Shown here piece after piece: positions 1 to 7,713 of a DNA stretch of 13,449 nt. This DNA is from Candidatus Gottesmanbacteria bacterium (GTDB lineage Bacteria > Patescibacteriota > Microgenomatia > UBA10105 > UBA927). The notes under the pieces are model-generated. The model was not told where the DNA came from, searched no databases, and was given only the letters and a program-made list of their open reading frames with translations. Both the position numbers and the translations under genes were made by a program. How positions within the stretch are numbered: the first letter of the stretch is position 1; each line of letters begins with the position of its first letter. The stretch covers positions 1 through 13,449 of the forward strand of contig JAPLWC010000039.1 in assembly GCA_026396845.1 (NCBI GenBank). The letters are read 5' to 3'.

Positions 1-811
1 GAAAAATATTTGAAAACGGAATATCCATGTTGATATCGGTTAACCGCCACGAGGCGTTACGTGCAGTTAAACCGGGGTCATCCAATGCGCTCACTCCCTT
101 CGCCCGCACTAAGCCGCTCGATGATAGTGATAAAAGTAGCAAGGGTATACATATACCGATACATAGGATCACTCCAATTGAAAATATGAGTTTGCTTTTT
201 AGAATATCTCGGATATAGAGAGCAAAAAAACCAATAAGAATCAGGGGAATAAAAATACGTGAACTGTGATATGACCAAACTGATAAGGCCAGAAGTATAA
301 ATCCGGGTATATACCATGCGGTACGTTTTACGGCTCGTAGTAAACATGTCATACCTGCCACAGCAAAAAACACAGCAAGGTTGGCCTCATACGCTGATCG
401 GGAAAATTGTAAATGCCAGGGTGATATAGCAAGAAGTAATGCGGAAAGAAGAGCTATCACAGGGTTTGCGAATAATGCATCGACAAACAAATACGTAGCC
501 AGAACCGTTAACGTTCCAAAAAAAGCGGACGGTAAACGGACGCTCGCGTCTTGTAAACCAAAAACCGCAACACTTGGCACGGTGAGATATATATAAGCTG
601 GCAGCTTATAGTCGTCAAATGATCGGAAAAGTAATGGAAATTTTGTTCCGTATTCGTCTTTCCCTGTCTTTAAAATCGAATATGCGTTGTATCCGATTGC
701 TGCTTCATCTGCATTCATACTCGCCGGCACTTCCCCTAACTTATAAAACCGAAGGATAGCAGCAAATATAACAATACAGAGGAGCAATAATCGCTTGTGT
801 GTTGGCCGCAT
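1..811 (-). CDS. ArnT/PMT-like GT-C membrane glycosyltransferase, N-terminal part (cut by window edge)
   Basis: The frame is open from the ATG at 811-809 to the left edge, giving 270 codons with no stop; the C-terminus lies outside the window. The protein starts with a short basic stretch (MRPTHKR) and a first membrane helix (about residues 8-22). The first extracytoplasmic loop follows, with an acidic motif NADEAAIGYN (33-42) and KTGKDEYG (48-55), then VRLPSAFFGT and an SPWHLQFSR segment. These are hallmarks of GT-C enzymes related to dolichyl-phosphate-mannose protein mannosyltransferases and ArnT, where the loop-1 acidic residue is catalytic and a polyprenyl-phosphate sugar is the donor. 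The protein is clearly paralogous to the 520-aa gene at 5457-3895 over the whole visible length. An AAAAGGA ribosome-binding site (819-825) lies 7 nt before the ATG. The acceptor and sugar cannot be told from sequence. The family call is solid; the exact function is unknown. Confidence 0.85.
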   Translation of the reverse strand, partial: MRPTHKRLLLLCIVIFAAILRFYKLGEVPASMNADEAAIGYNAYSILKTGKDEYGTKFPLLFRSFDDYKLPAYIYLTVPSVAVFGLQDASVRLPSAFFGTLTVLATYLFVDALFANPVIALLSALLLAISPWHLQFSRSAYEANLAVFFAVAGMTCLLRAVKRTAWYIPGFILLALSVWSYHSSRIFIPLILIGFFALYIRDILKSKLIFSIGVILCIGICIPLLLLSLSSSGLVRAKGVSALDDPGLTARNASWRLTDINMDIPFSNIF

Positions 812-833
812 ACAGAAATCCTTTTATCATAAT

Positions 834-841
834 ATTATACT
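834..841. promoter_or_regulatory. Possible overlapping -10 elements in the divergent 812-901 spacer
   Basis: The 90-nt spacer separates two divergently oriented genes. A perfect TATAAT reads on the minus strand at 839-834, about 22 nt before the ATG at 811. On the plus strand the overlapping bases 836-841 read TATACT, about 60 nt before the ATG at 902. Neither has a convincing -35 hexamer at 16-18 nt. The minus-strand assignment is the better one because it sits just upstream of a good AAAAGGA ribosome-binding site. The rest of the spacer shows nothing I can name. Confidence 0.35.
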
Positions 842-901
842 TCAAGCACAATCTTCCTGCACGGGATTATCAAAGATGTATGTGGTAAACTATCATGTAT
901 T

Positions 902-2110
902 ATGCCGATATTATTGATCGGGATAGCCCTCCAATGGATCTTGTATCCATTCCAGTTTTTTGCGGACGGAGACGTTCGGTTTAATTTTATCTCCACTATG
1001 GTTTCCACGGGTAAAATTATTTCCATGAAATATTCTCTTATCGGCCCTCTATTTTCTTATCCGCTTGCACTGATAGATCAAATCAGGGGAAACCATTATT
1101 GGCTTTTACACTATAACTATATTCTCCTGTGCTTGGCCGCCTGTATATTATATTCACTACTAAACCGCCTGGCCTCCCGCCGCTTTTTTATAGTATTTGT
1201 CGCCTTTCTCTTTTTCGGCTCTATGTTTCCGGGGCACATCATTCATTATTACGGAGAAGTTTTTTCATCCATTTGCATGACGCTCGGTATAGTTTTAATC
1301 GAAAAGAAAAATACAGGTCCGGGGTGGATACTCATGATCCTGTCCGTAGGTAATATGCCTGCCACAATTGTTCCTCTGGCCCTTATATGTATATATAAAA
1401 TCGTCAGAGAGAAAAAATATGAATATCTGTTATTACCAATATTCGCCGTCATCGTACTATTGGTCGATTCCAAGCTACGGATGCCAAGAACTTCTCAGGG
1501 ATTTTTTAATTATTTTCTGGACGACAAGGGCTTCACAACTGTCCTCCCCTACTCAGGAAAACCCGGGTTCAGTTACCCTATTGTTCTCGGAATTTTAAGC
1601 GAACTGTTCTCTTTCTGAAAAGGCCTCCTATTTTTTGCACCTGGTCTTCTATTTTCATATATGGTATTGACCCAGTTCAGGTGGATATATCTCGTTGGTC
1701 TCATTCTCGTTTACGGAAAATGGTGGGCATGGTATGGGGGATGGTTTTGGGGACCGCGATTCTTGCTTTTCGCTTCTGTTCCCGCTTCTTTCAACTTAGC
1801 CTATGTGTTGACAAACCCCTCAACAAACGCAAAAGTTAAAACATTTGCATTATCGATAGCACTCTGGTCGTTTTGGGTCGGGTTGAGCGGCGTAATATTC
1901 GGTCAAACAGACCTGAACATTTGCACAAGCAATAATTACGCTCTCGAACATCTGTGCTGGTATGTACCTGAATTCAGTGTTCTTTTCCGCCCGATTGTCG
2001 CCCGGTTGCCCGTTACGGTGTTTGGATGGTGGATGCTCATTTATAGCTTCTGTCTCTGGCTCTATATAACCATCCTAACGTTTTTCAGAGGTAAAAAGTC
2101 GGATCATTGA
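902..2110 (+). pseudogene. GT-C-like polytopic membrane protein interrupted by an in-frame TGA
   Basis: Two open stretches (902-1618, 238 aa, and 1661-2110, 149 aa) lie in the same frame. They are separated only by a TGA at 1616-1618 and 14 further sense codons. Reading through gives a continuous 402-codon membrane protein. The sequence around the stop, LFSF-[TGA]-KGLLFFAPGLLF, is one unbroken conserved-looking segment in which the TGA sits where Gly would be expected, so a single GGA to TGA change explains it. Downstream come KWWAWYGGWFWGPRF and further helices, a motif type seen in uncharacterised bacterial GT-C-like membrane proteins. Loop 1 carries ADGDVRFN (21-28). The start is the first usable ATG; the frame is closed upstream by TAA at 830-832, and no clear ribosome-binding site is visible. 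The internal ATG at 1661 also lacks one, so independent expression of the second half is unlikely. It may be a recent pseudogene, a sequencing error or a readthrough gene. The natural end is TGA at 2108-2110, tail-to-tail with the minus-strand neighbour (9 nt apart). Confidence 0.75.
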
Positions 2111-2119
2111 GTACAACTT

Positions 2120-3898
2120 TCAGGGCACTTCACTTCCTGTACTATTAAGTGAATTATACCCGGCGTCTCTCGTAAAAAATTTCTGACAAAACGCCTCTTC
2201 ATTCAATTTTTCAATATCCAGATCTTTTAATTGGATGTTGTTTAAGTATGGCGCATGACTATATTTTTGGCATACCAAATCGTTATAAATTACATATATT
2301 CCCTGATTGTCGGTGTAATTTGTAATAGTTAATATATTTGTTGAAAGCTTTTGAGTTGTACACTTAAGATTAAACGGAATAATTGTAATTATAGAGTCAT
2401 TCATACTAATATTTTTACAATCAGTAAACGTTACATTGTCTATATTTATTGTCTGTTTTTGAATAAGTGAGGCAACAATTGAATGATTGTCTTTCGTATA
2501 CTTATTATTAAAGAAAAGATATTGCCTAAACAACCCTATGTTTGGACCGTTAAATAACACCTGTGTTTTGTAGCCATGTTCATTAGCAAACTCGACGTAC
2601 CTTGCAAATATTCTACCGCTGATTCCAAATGAATCGTAATTATATATGGTATTTCTAAAAATGTACTGATAACCGAAATTCAGTATAAAAATCGCGTACA
2701 GTGTTCCTATTAATACAGTCGGGATATACGTATGTTTATATTTAGTTATGACGGAAAAAATGCCATAGCCAATAAAGATTAATACAATAGGATACATGAA
2801 TGAACATCGTAGCGCATACTGTGTGTCGCCGTTGTGTAAAGCAGATGGAATAGGGCAAATTAATAACACGCTGAATAAAAGTATTGCTTGCCTTCTATTA
2901 TTTTTAAACATAGAAATAATTCCTATAAGTAAAAAAATAATATCGACAAGATAGAATGTTCCATGGGACCAAAGTGTGAATCTTGCTGCTCCTTCCCCTT
3001 TGCTAAATAAGTACGTTGGTGAAAAAGCATCTAAATATTGATTGACAAATATTTTAATGGTATTTTCGTATTTATTAATAAAGAAACCCATAACCGGAGT
3101 TTGAATAGATTCTCGCCGGTTCCAATTAACTTCATTTGCCATTTTGACTAAATTAGGTGATAAGAGTTCATTTGTTCTGTTCCCTCCACTATCGTTAGGC
3201 AGGTGGATTACATAGACAACTAGTATTAAAAAAGCAGCTATGACAAATAAAACATAATAACTCACAAATTTTTTCCCGTTAATCAGCCAGCTATAAAAAA
3301 CAACCATTCCTGTAAAGAGAGGCAAAATAATATTTGTTCCTAAATATGAATAAAACGAAAGAATGTACATTGGCAGTGCAAGTAATATCTTCCATGACTT
3401 TACATACAGTAATAGCGCAAACATCATAAACGCGAAATACATTGCGATAGGAGATTCGTAGGCGGTTCTACTAAAAAATACTGACCATGGATTGACGGCA
3501 TATAATACGCTTGTGATGAGCCCGACTTTCACCGAAAATAATTTTGAACCAATAAAAAATAGTACCAGAGTAAACAGTGTTCCGGATAAGGCGTAGGGAA
3601 ACCTGGCGGAAAACATAGAAAAATCAATATGTCCGAAAAAAGGAGAAAATAGTATATACGGAACTTTACCAAAAGCGATTATTACACTTGCTGGAGGTTT
3701 AACTAAAGACAAAGGGGACCACTGCTCCGTGATATCTTTACCTGTAAAAGAAAACGAACGGGATGAAAGAATATAGAGAACTTCATCATCACTCATTCCG
3801 GTAGGTATTTTATCTAGTAAGACAAATCTGGCTAATAATGCAATAACTAGTATGAGAAAAAGCGGGAATACTATTCTATATTTAGTAAATAATTTCAT
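2120..3898 (-). CDS. GT39-like GT-C membrane glycosyltransferase (592 aa)
   Basis: This is a polytopic protein with roughly 11-12 predicted helices followed by a soluble C-terminal domain (about residues 430-592). Loop 1 carries MSDDEVLYILS (35-45), placing the acidic residues where GT-C/PMT enzymes have their catalytic carboxylate. It is followed by SARFPYALSGT and NPWSVFFSRTAYES, the pattern shared with the 520-aa neighbour. AFSPTYLFSKGEGAARF (291-307) matches a segment typical of this family. I place the start at 3898 (MKLFTKYR) rather than an ATG nine codons upstream: the ATG forms a 4-nt ATGA overlap with the preceding stop, and the first helix then begins normally. No strong ribosome-binding site is visible, so expression probably relies on translational coupling. 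It is the last gene of a three-gene run starting with a GT2. Base composition is markedly more AT-rich than the YfhO/GT4 genes (lines near 2341-2460 hand-count at about 22-27% GC). The sugar and acceptor are unknown. Confidence 0.85.
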   Translation of the reverse strand: MKLFTKYRIVFPLFLILVIALLARFVLLDKIPTGMSDDEVLYILSSRSFSFTGKDITEQWSPLSLVKPPASVIIAFGKVPYILFSPFFGHIDFSMFSARFPYALSGTLFTLVLFFIGSKLFSVKVGLITSVLYAVNPWSVFFSRTAYESPIAMYFAFMMFALLLYVKSWKILLALPMYILSFYSYLGTNIILPLFTGMVVFYSWLINGKKFVSYYVLFVIAAFLILVVYVIHLPNDSGGNRTNELLSPNLVKMANEVNWNRRESIQTPVMGFFINKYENTIKIFVNQYLDAFSPTYLFSKGEGAARFTLWSHGTFYLVDIIFLLIGIISMFKNNRRQAILLFSVLLICPIPSALHNGDTQYALRCSFMYPIVLIFIGYGIFSVITKYKHTYIPTVLIGTLYAIFILNFGYQYIFRNTIYNYDSFGISGRIFARYVEFANEHGYKTQVLFNGPNIGLFRQYLFFNNKYTKDNHSIVASLIQKQTINIDNVTFTDCKNISMNDSIITIIPFNLKCTTQKLSTNILTITNYTDNQGIYVIYNDLVCQKYSHAPYLNNIQLKDLDIEKLNEEAFCQKFFTRDAGYNSLNSTGSEVP

Positions 3899-5457
3899 AA
3901 CAAAGAACATGTAGTATGCAGACAATTTTCGAATCTGTCATCTCCATTAACCGAAGGACAAAAAGACGGTACGAATATAAACTTGCCGAACCCTCCAAAA
4001 TCAACATCTTTCGGTGATCCTTCTTTTTGATATGTTCCCGGATCATACTTCATGAAAAAAAGTACATGGGGGTATATTCCTCCGGATGTTTTGGTAATAA
4101 TAATATGATCGTATTTCTGATAGACATCTTTAACCGCAAGCACCATTTCTTTAAACCCGTTAAATCTGTATTCCGTCTCGTGAGATGCACCGTGTATATA
4201 ATACTGATGTAAAAAATACGTGACATTAAACAAAAACCCCAGCCCTAAAATAATAATTACGACCGGCATTTTTTTTCGTGTGATAACCGAAACAGTTTGT
4301 ACTAACCCGTAGCTTGCAAGTATTTCAAACATTGGAAACATCACGAGGACTCGCTGGATGTTTGGAATGTCATCAGTCGTAATCGATGCAACTATTGGTG
4401 CAATGAATAACCATACAAGAGGGAGCTTTAACAATGTGTTCCTCTGCACACAGAGGTAAATAAAACCGACAATAATAAATGGAAGCTCTGCGATATAGAG
4501 CATTCCCATATTCGGCACTTTATACCACAACGGACGACCACCGCTTATAAATAGGAATTTGCCAGTAAAATAATCGAAATAATTAGTAACAAATGTCAAT
4601 GAATAGTTGACAAATTTATTATGAAATATCCTGGAAATTGTAGGGGGGGCGTTGCGGACGCCGTCTTCCCGAAGTTGTTCCTCCATAACTAATTTTGTTT
4701 CCGGCGAACCGAATATGCTTACCTGGCCGAATCTTCCTGTCCCGCCTTTAATTACAAAAACCAGTAATAACGACATACACGCTATGGCGATAAAAAGAAT
4801 TATGCCGGTCCTTTGAAAAATCACAGTATATATTTTTCTCTTTCCCCAAATTAACGCGACGACGGATAGAAGAAGGAGTGGCACGAATACTCTCGGCGTA
4901 TGGTAAAAAAAGAAACTTAGTATTAAAGAAATTGATCCAAATAACAAATATCGTATTTTTTGTGTACTGAGTGCCCCTATGACAAATGCCATGCCGGACA
5001 GAATAAAAAATAACGCGACGATTGACTCTGCGCTTGCTCTTGAGGAAACTATATGCCACGGAGTAATCGCTAAGAGAAAACTGCTAAGTAAAGCTATTTT
5101 CTTGTCTTTACATAACGCATAAACCAGATAAAACAATGCGATGACTGACATCGTTCCAAAAAGTGCGCCCGGTAACCTGGTGGCAAATTCGTTTAAACCA
5201 AATATAGCGATGGGGATAATTGTAAGATAATGGTACCCGGACGGTCTGTTATCCCCGAACATATCAATATATAAAGGCAACGTATTACCGTGCTCATCTT
5301 TACCGGTTTTAAATATGGAATAGCCGTTATATCCGAGAGAAGCCTCATCGATATGAAAACCTGCAGGATATTTATCTAGTTTATATAATCTTAACACTCC
5401 GGCAAGAATTGTAATTGCAAGAAGCATCACGGGAAAGAATACAAAAAGTTTTTTCAT
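3895..5457 (-). CDS. ArnT/PMT-like GT-C membrane glycosyltransferase (520 aa)
   Basis: This is a membrane protein with an N-terminal helix (5-22) and a loop-1 acidic motif HIDEASLGYNGYSI (35-48), then KTGKDEHG (50-57), FATRLPGALFGT (91-102) and ITPWHIVSSRASAES (131-145). About ten further helices follow, with a short soluble tail from about residue 425. The motifs fit GT-C enzymes that use polyprenyl-phosphate sugars on the outer face of the membrane. It is the closest visible paralogue of the partial gene at 811-1. VSIFGSPE (246-253) and FLFISGG (301-307) are also family-typical. The start ATG lies 6 nt after the GT2 stop; GGGAG at 5464-5460 is the ribosome-binding site, unusually close (2 nt) to the ATG and overlapping the upstream TAG stop by one base. 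The 3' end overlaps the next gene by ATGA. The C-terminus ends abruptly after a family-like region and may be somewhat shortened. The specific reaction is unknown. Confidence 0.86.
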   Translation of the reverse strand: MKKLFVFFPVMLLAITILAGVLRLYKLDKYPAGFHIDEASLGYNGYSIFKTGKDEHGNTLPLYIDMFGDNRPSGYHYLTIIPIAIFGLNEFATRLPGALFGTMSVIALFYLVYALCKDKKIALLSSFLLAITPWHIVSSRASAESIVALFFILSGMAFVIGALSTQKIRYLLFGSISLILSFFFYHTPRVFVPLLLLSVVALIWGKRKIYTVIFQRTGIILFIAIACMSLLLVFVIKGGTGRFGQVSIFGSPETKLVMEEQLREDGVRNAPPTISRIFHNKFVNYSLTFVTNYFDYFTGKFLFISGGRPLWYKVPNMGMLYIAELPFIIVGFIYLCVQRNTLLKLPLVWLFIAPIVASITTDDIPNIQRVLVMFPMFEILASYGLVQTVSVITRKKMPVVIIILGLGFLFNVTYFLHQYYIHGASHETEYRFNGFKEMVLAVKDVYQKYDHIIITKTSGGIYPHVLFFMKYDPGTYQKEGSPKDVDFGGFGKFIFVPSFCPSVNGDDRFENCLHTTCSLL

Positions 5458-5459
5458 AG

Positions 5460-5464
5460 CTCCC
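5460..5464 (-). promoter_or_regulatory. Ribosome-binding site GGGAG fused to the upstream stop codon
   Basis: Read on the minus strand the junction is TAGGGAGCTATG. TAG (5466-5464) stops the GT2 gene, its last base begins the GGGAG sequence, and the ATG of the 520-aa gene follows after only CT. The spacing is shorter than the usual 5-9 nt, so re-initiation by the terminating ribosome is a likely contributor. Confidence 0.5.
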
Positions 5465-6399
5465 TATATGTTCAACTCCCTGTCAGTTTTCTTATATATT
5501 TTACACTGAATCAATCGGTGTTTCAGGATTATTAGAAATTTTTGTAGTGCAAGAACATATCCCTGAAACATAAGGCTGTCTCCGGAAAAAAGCGTCTGTA
5601 TTAACCGGATTGGTGTCCAAAAGATGTGAGAACATAACATACACGGATCGGTCAAATTTTTCCAAATAAAAATAAACTGATTCCTATATACGATCCGTTT
5701 AACGTCGGTCGGTGTAAATTCGCGTTTGATCTTCCCTTCTTCATGATAGTGATGAACAACGCTTTTTGGTTCAAAGAGCGTCTTCCATCCCGCTTTTCGT
5801 CCGCGGTACGAGATATCAATATCCTCCCAATAGAACGGACTGTATAGGGTATCCATGCCACCAAGCTTGTCCCACATGGGTTTTCGAAATGCTCCGCTAC
5901 CACCTGACACCCAGGCAGTGTCAGTCTTATTGACTTCACCGCGACTATGGATAAAATATCCTTTCGCCCAGTGAGCTAACCCCCGTCCGCGAAGCATGGT
6001 TTTTCCCGTTTCCAGACTTTTTTCTAAACACCCGACTGCAAATACCTCGGGATCGGAAAAGTGGGCGAGAAGAGGCTGCATAAACCCTTTTTCCGGCTCC
6101 ACATCGGTATTTAGAAGAATTATAAGGTCTCCGGCAGCATGCCTGACGCCGTTATTTACATTTTGGGCAAATCCTCCTCTAACCCGAGTGGAAACAACTT
6201 TAACGTCAGGGAAAAAATTTTGAAGAAACTCAACCGATCCGTCCGTAGATGCATCGTCCGGTACTATTATTTCAGCGCCTTCTGACGAGGAAACTACATC
6301 CTTCAGATGCCTCCGCAGCAGGTGTACTCCGTTCCAGTTGGGGATGATAATTGACACTGTGTGTCCCACAAGATTGATTATACAATATCGGGTATTCAT
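5464..6399 (-). CDS. Family 2 glycosyltransferase (rhamnosyltransferase-like GT2)
   Basis: This is a soluble GT-A fold enzyme that transfers a sugar from a nucleotide donor, probably at the cytoplasmic face of the membrane. Visible motifs in order: SIIIPNWNG (16-24), PDDASTDGS (47-55) for the nucleotide, GGFAQNVNNG (75-84), LLNTDVE (95-101) as the metal-binding DxD equivalent, SGGSGAFRK (165-173) and YWEDIDISYR (190-199) with the catalytic-base region. An HHYHEEG segment follows. This order matches WbbL/rhamnosyltransferase-like GT2 proteins; the actual sugar is not determinable. There is no C-terminal membrane helix pair of the polyprenyl-phosphate-sugar-synthase type. The outermost ATG is at 6399, but residues 1-14 are unlike the family. 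A GTG at 6357 would start directly at the first beta strand (VSIIIPNWNG), with a perfect TATAAT at 6382-6377 upstream, so 6357 (297 aa) is at least as plausible. It is the first gene of the GT2 -> GT-C -> GT-C run. Confidence 0.9.
   Translation of the reverse strand: MNTRYCIINLVGHTVSIIIPNWNGVHLLRRHLKDVVSSSEGAEIIVPDDASTDGSVEFLQNFFPDVKVVSTRVRGGFAQNVNNGVRHAAGDLIILLNTDVEPEKGFMQPLLAHFSDPEVFAVGCLEKSLETGKTMLRGRGLAHWAKGYFIHSRGEVNKTDTAWVSGGSGAFRKPMWDKLGGMDTLYSPFYWEDIDISYRGRKAGWKTLFEPKSVVHHYHEEGKIKREFTPTDVKRIVYRNQFIFIWKNLTDPCMLCSHIFWTPIRLIQTLFSGDSLMFQGYVLALQKFLIILKHRLIQCKIYKKTDRELNI
6351..6382. promoter_or_regulatory. Possible divergent promoter elements between GT2 and the plus-strand GT-C gene
   Basis: On the minus strand TATAAT lies at 6382-6377, with only a weak -35 upstream; it would place transcription start just before the GTG at 6357. 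On the plus strand a perfect TTGACA lies at 6351-6356, and GATTAT (6376-6381) follows at a 19-nt spacing, longer than ideal, upstream of the GTG at 6414. The starts of the two divergent genes are so close that any promoter must lie within one of the reading frames as drawn. This is pattern-matching only. Confidence 0.3.
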
Positions 6400-6413
6400 A
6401 GTAATATTAACGT

Positions 6414-7694
6414 GTGCTAAAAATAAAAAATAAACATCTCATTATTTTATTTCTCATATTTATTTGTCATATTTTTTTCAGATTTTACAATCTGGAACGA
6501 TGGGCAAATTTCGGATGGGATCAGTTAGATAATGCCTGGGCGGCCGTACGGATTATAACCGTACAGAAATATCCACTCATCGGCATGGAGGCCAAGCAGA
6601 ATAGCGGTATATATATCGGACCCTTATATTATTATCTTGTCGCATTATTCTATTTTTTCACACATCTTAATCCCGTCGCCTCGCCGATATTGGCGGCGTG
6701 TACGAGTATTGTAAGTTTTTATGTAATTTATTACGTCTCAAAACAGCTGTTTAATACGCGTGTCGCTTTGTTTTCCTGTTTCATTTACACGTTTTCAACG
6801 TTTATCATTCAGTCGGAACGCTCACAGTGGCCTGTAAATTTTATCGCGCCTCTTTCCATTCTTATTTTTTACTATTTATATAAGGTTATTGCGGGCCAAT
6901 CACGGTACTTTATTCATCTTGCCGCATGTGTCGGATTATCGTTTCAAATACATTTTACATCGATCTTTTATCCGATTATCATTATCCTTACAATCCCGTT
7001 TTTCCCAAAAAATAGAAGCACTCTAAAATATATCGGCTTTTCTCTACTCATATTCTTACTCTACTTAGCCCCCCACATCATATATTACCTACAGACACAC
7101 GAACCTAACGCCGCAGGAAAATACAGTACATATATTCAAACGTATTATCACGGCTTTCACATGAAACGGGTTTTACAACTTGTCCATGACGCGTTTATCG
7201 AATTTTACGCAATTCTGGAAACGCCGTTCAGGTTTATCGGCAACGCGGTATTTTTATTCATCCTTCTTTTCGGCGTCGCATTACTTAAAACGTCGCCCTC
7301 AAAAAACAGTTTGAAATTGCTGTACCTCGTTTTATTGTGGATAGTCGTACCGTGGATTATCTTTGCTACGTATAGCGGAGAACTCAGTAATTATTACTTT
7401 TCTGTACAACTCTATCTAGCAATCGTGATATTCGGGTATATATCTGCCAGAATTTTGGAAAGCAAGTACATAGTCATGAGGGCTTTCATTGGTATTATTT
7501 GGCTGTACTTCGCGTATGCGAATATCACGTCATTTTTTCACACTGATAATGGTGATCTAATTAATTATAGATTAGTTGCAAAAAAAGCAATCGAAAGCGG
7601 AATACAGATTCCTTTCGTCGAAGGTGATCCCAAATCGTATTTCTATTTTTACCTCATGTATACGCAAAAACACATTGCCCCATACCGAATGTAA
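6414..7694 (+). CDS. GT39-like GT-C membrane protein (426 aa)
   Basis: This is a polytopic membrane protein with about ten helices. After a basic start and a first helix (9-22) come FGWDQLDNAW (33-42), where the Asp occupies the GT-C loop-1 catalytic position, then YPLIGMEAK, GIYIGPLYYYL (65-75) and SERSQWPVNF (134-143). This pattern is common in uncharacterised bacterial GT39-like transferases. It is a different subgroup from the DEA-motif paralogues in this window. The start is GTG at 6414: the frame is closed by TAA at 6408-6410, and the next ATG would remove the first helix and the Asp motif. There is no visible ribosome-binding site, so it may be leaderless or have a very short leader. 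It stands alone on the plus strand, divergent from the GT2 and tail-to-tail (19 nt) with the YfhO gene. The soluble C-terminal tail is short and may be clipped. The substrate is unknown. Confidence 0.82.
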   Translation: MLKIKNKHLIILFLIFICHIFFRFYNLERWANFGWDQLDNAWAAVRIITVQKYPLIGMEAKQNSGIYIGPLYYYLVALFYFFTHLNPVASPILAACTSIVSFYVIYYVSKQLFNTRVALFSCFIYTFSTFIIQSERSQWPVNFIAPLSILIFYYLYKVIAGQSRYFIHLAACVGLSFQIHFTSIFYPIIIILTIPFFPKNRSTLKYIGFSLLIFLLYLAPHIIYYLQTHEPNAAGKYSTYIQTYYHGFHMKRVLQLVHDAFIEFYAILETPFRFIGNAVFLFILLFGVALLKTSPSKNSLKLLYLVLLWIVVPWIIFATYSGELSNYYFSVQLYLAIVIFGYISARILESKYIVMRAFIGIIWLYFAYANITSFFHTDNGDLINYRLVAKKAIESGIQIPFVEGDPKSYFYFYLMYTQKHIAPYRM

Positions 7695-7713
7695 AACTTC
7701 CTGTATAACTGTA

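Noticed and set aside
381..596. Plus-strand open frame of 71 codons
   Set aside because: It lies wholly inside the minus-strand GT-C gene (811-1), whose frame is open throughout and shows family motifs; the plus-strand translation has no recognisable features.
1616..1618. UGA read as glycine (genetic code 25 of Gracilibacteria/SR1)
   Set aside because: Only one in-frame TGA occurs in over 13 kb of Gly-rich genes, and TGA terminates five genes, four of them in overlaps with the next start codon. A recoded genome would show many internal TGA codons.
1616..1618. Selenocysteine insertion at the TGA
   Set aside because: The site is a hydrophobic membrane segment with no redox motif, and no convincing hairpin follows the codon; Gly is the expected residue.
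2110..2142. Terminator hairpin between the convergent genes at 2110/2120
   Set aside because: AGTAC and GTACT are only a 5-bp pair with a loop over 20 nt and no T-tract.
3899..3925. Nine-codon N-terminal extension of the 592-aa GT-C
   Set aside because: The internal ATG at 3898 forms an ATGA overlap with the upstream stop and begins with a typical basic segment and helix, so the extension is unlikely to be used.
7695..7713. Bidirectional terminator between the convergent genes
   Set aside because: The 19-nt gap and its flanks hold no stem with a T-run; only weak, scattered complementarity is visible.
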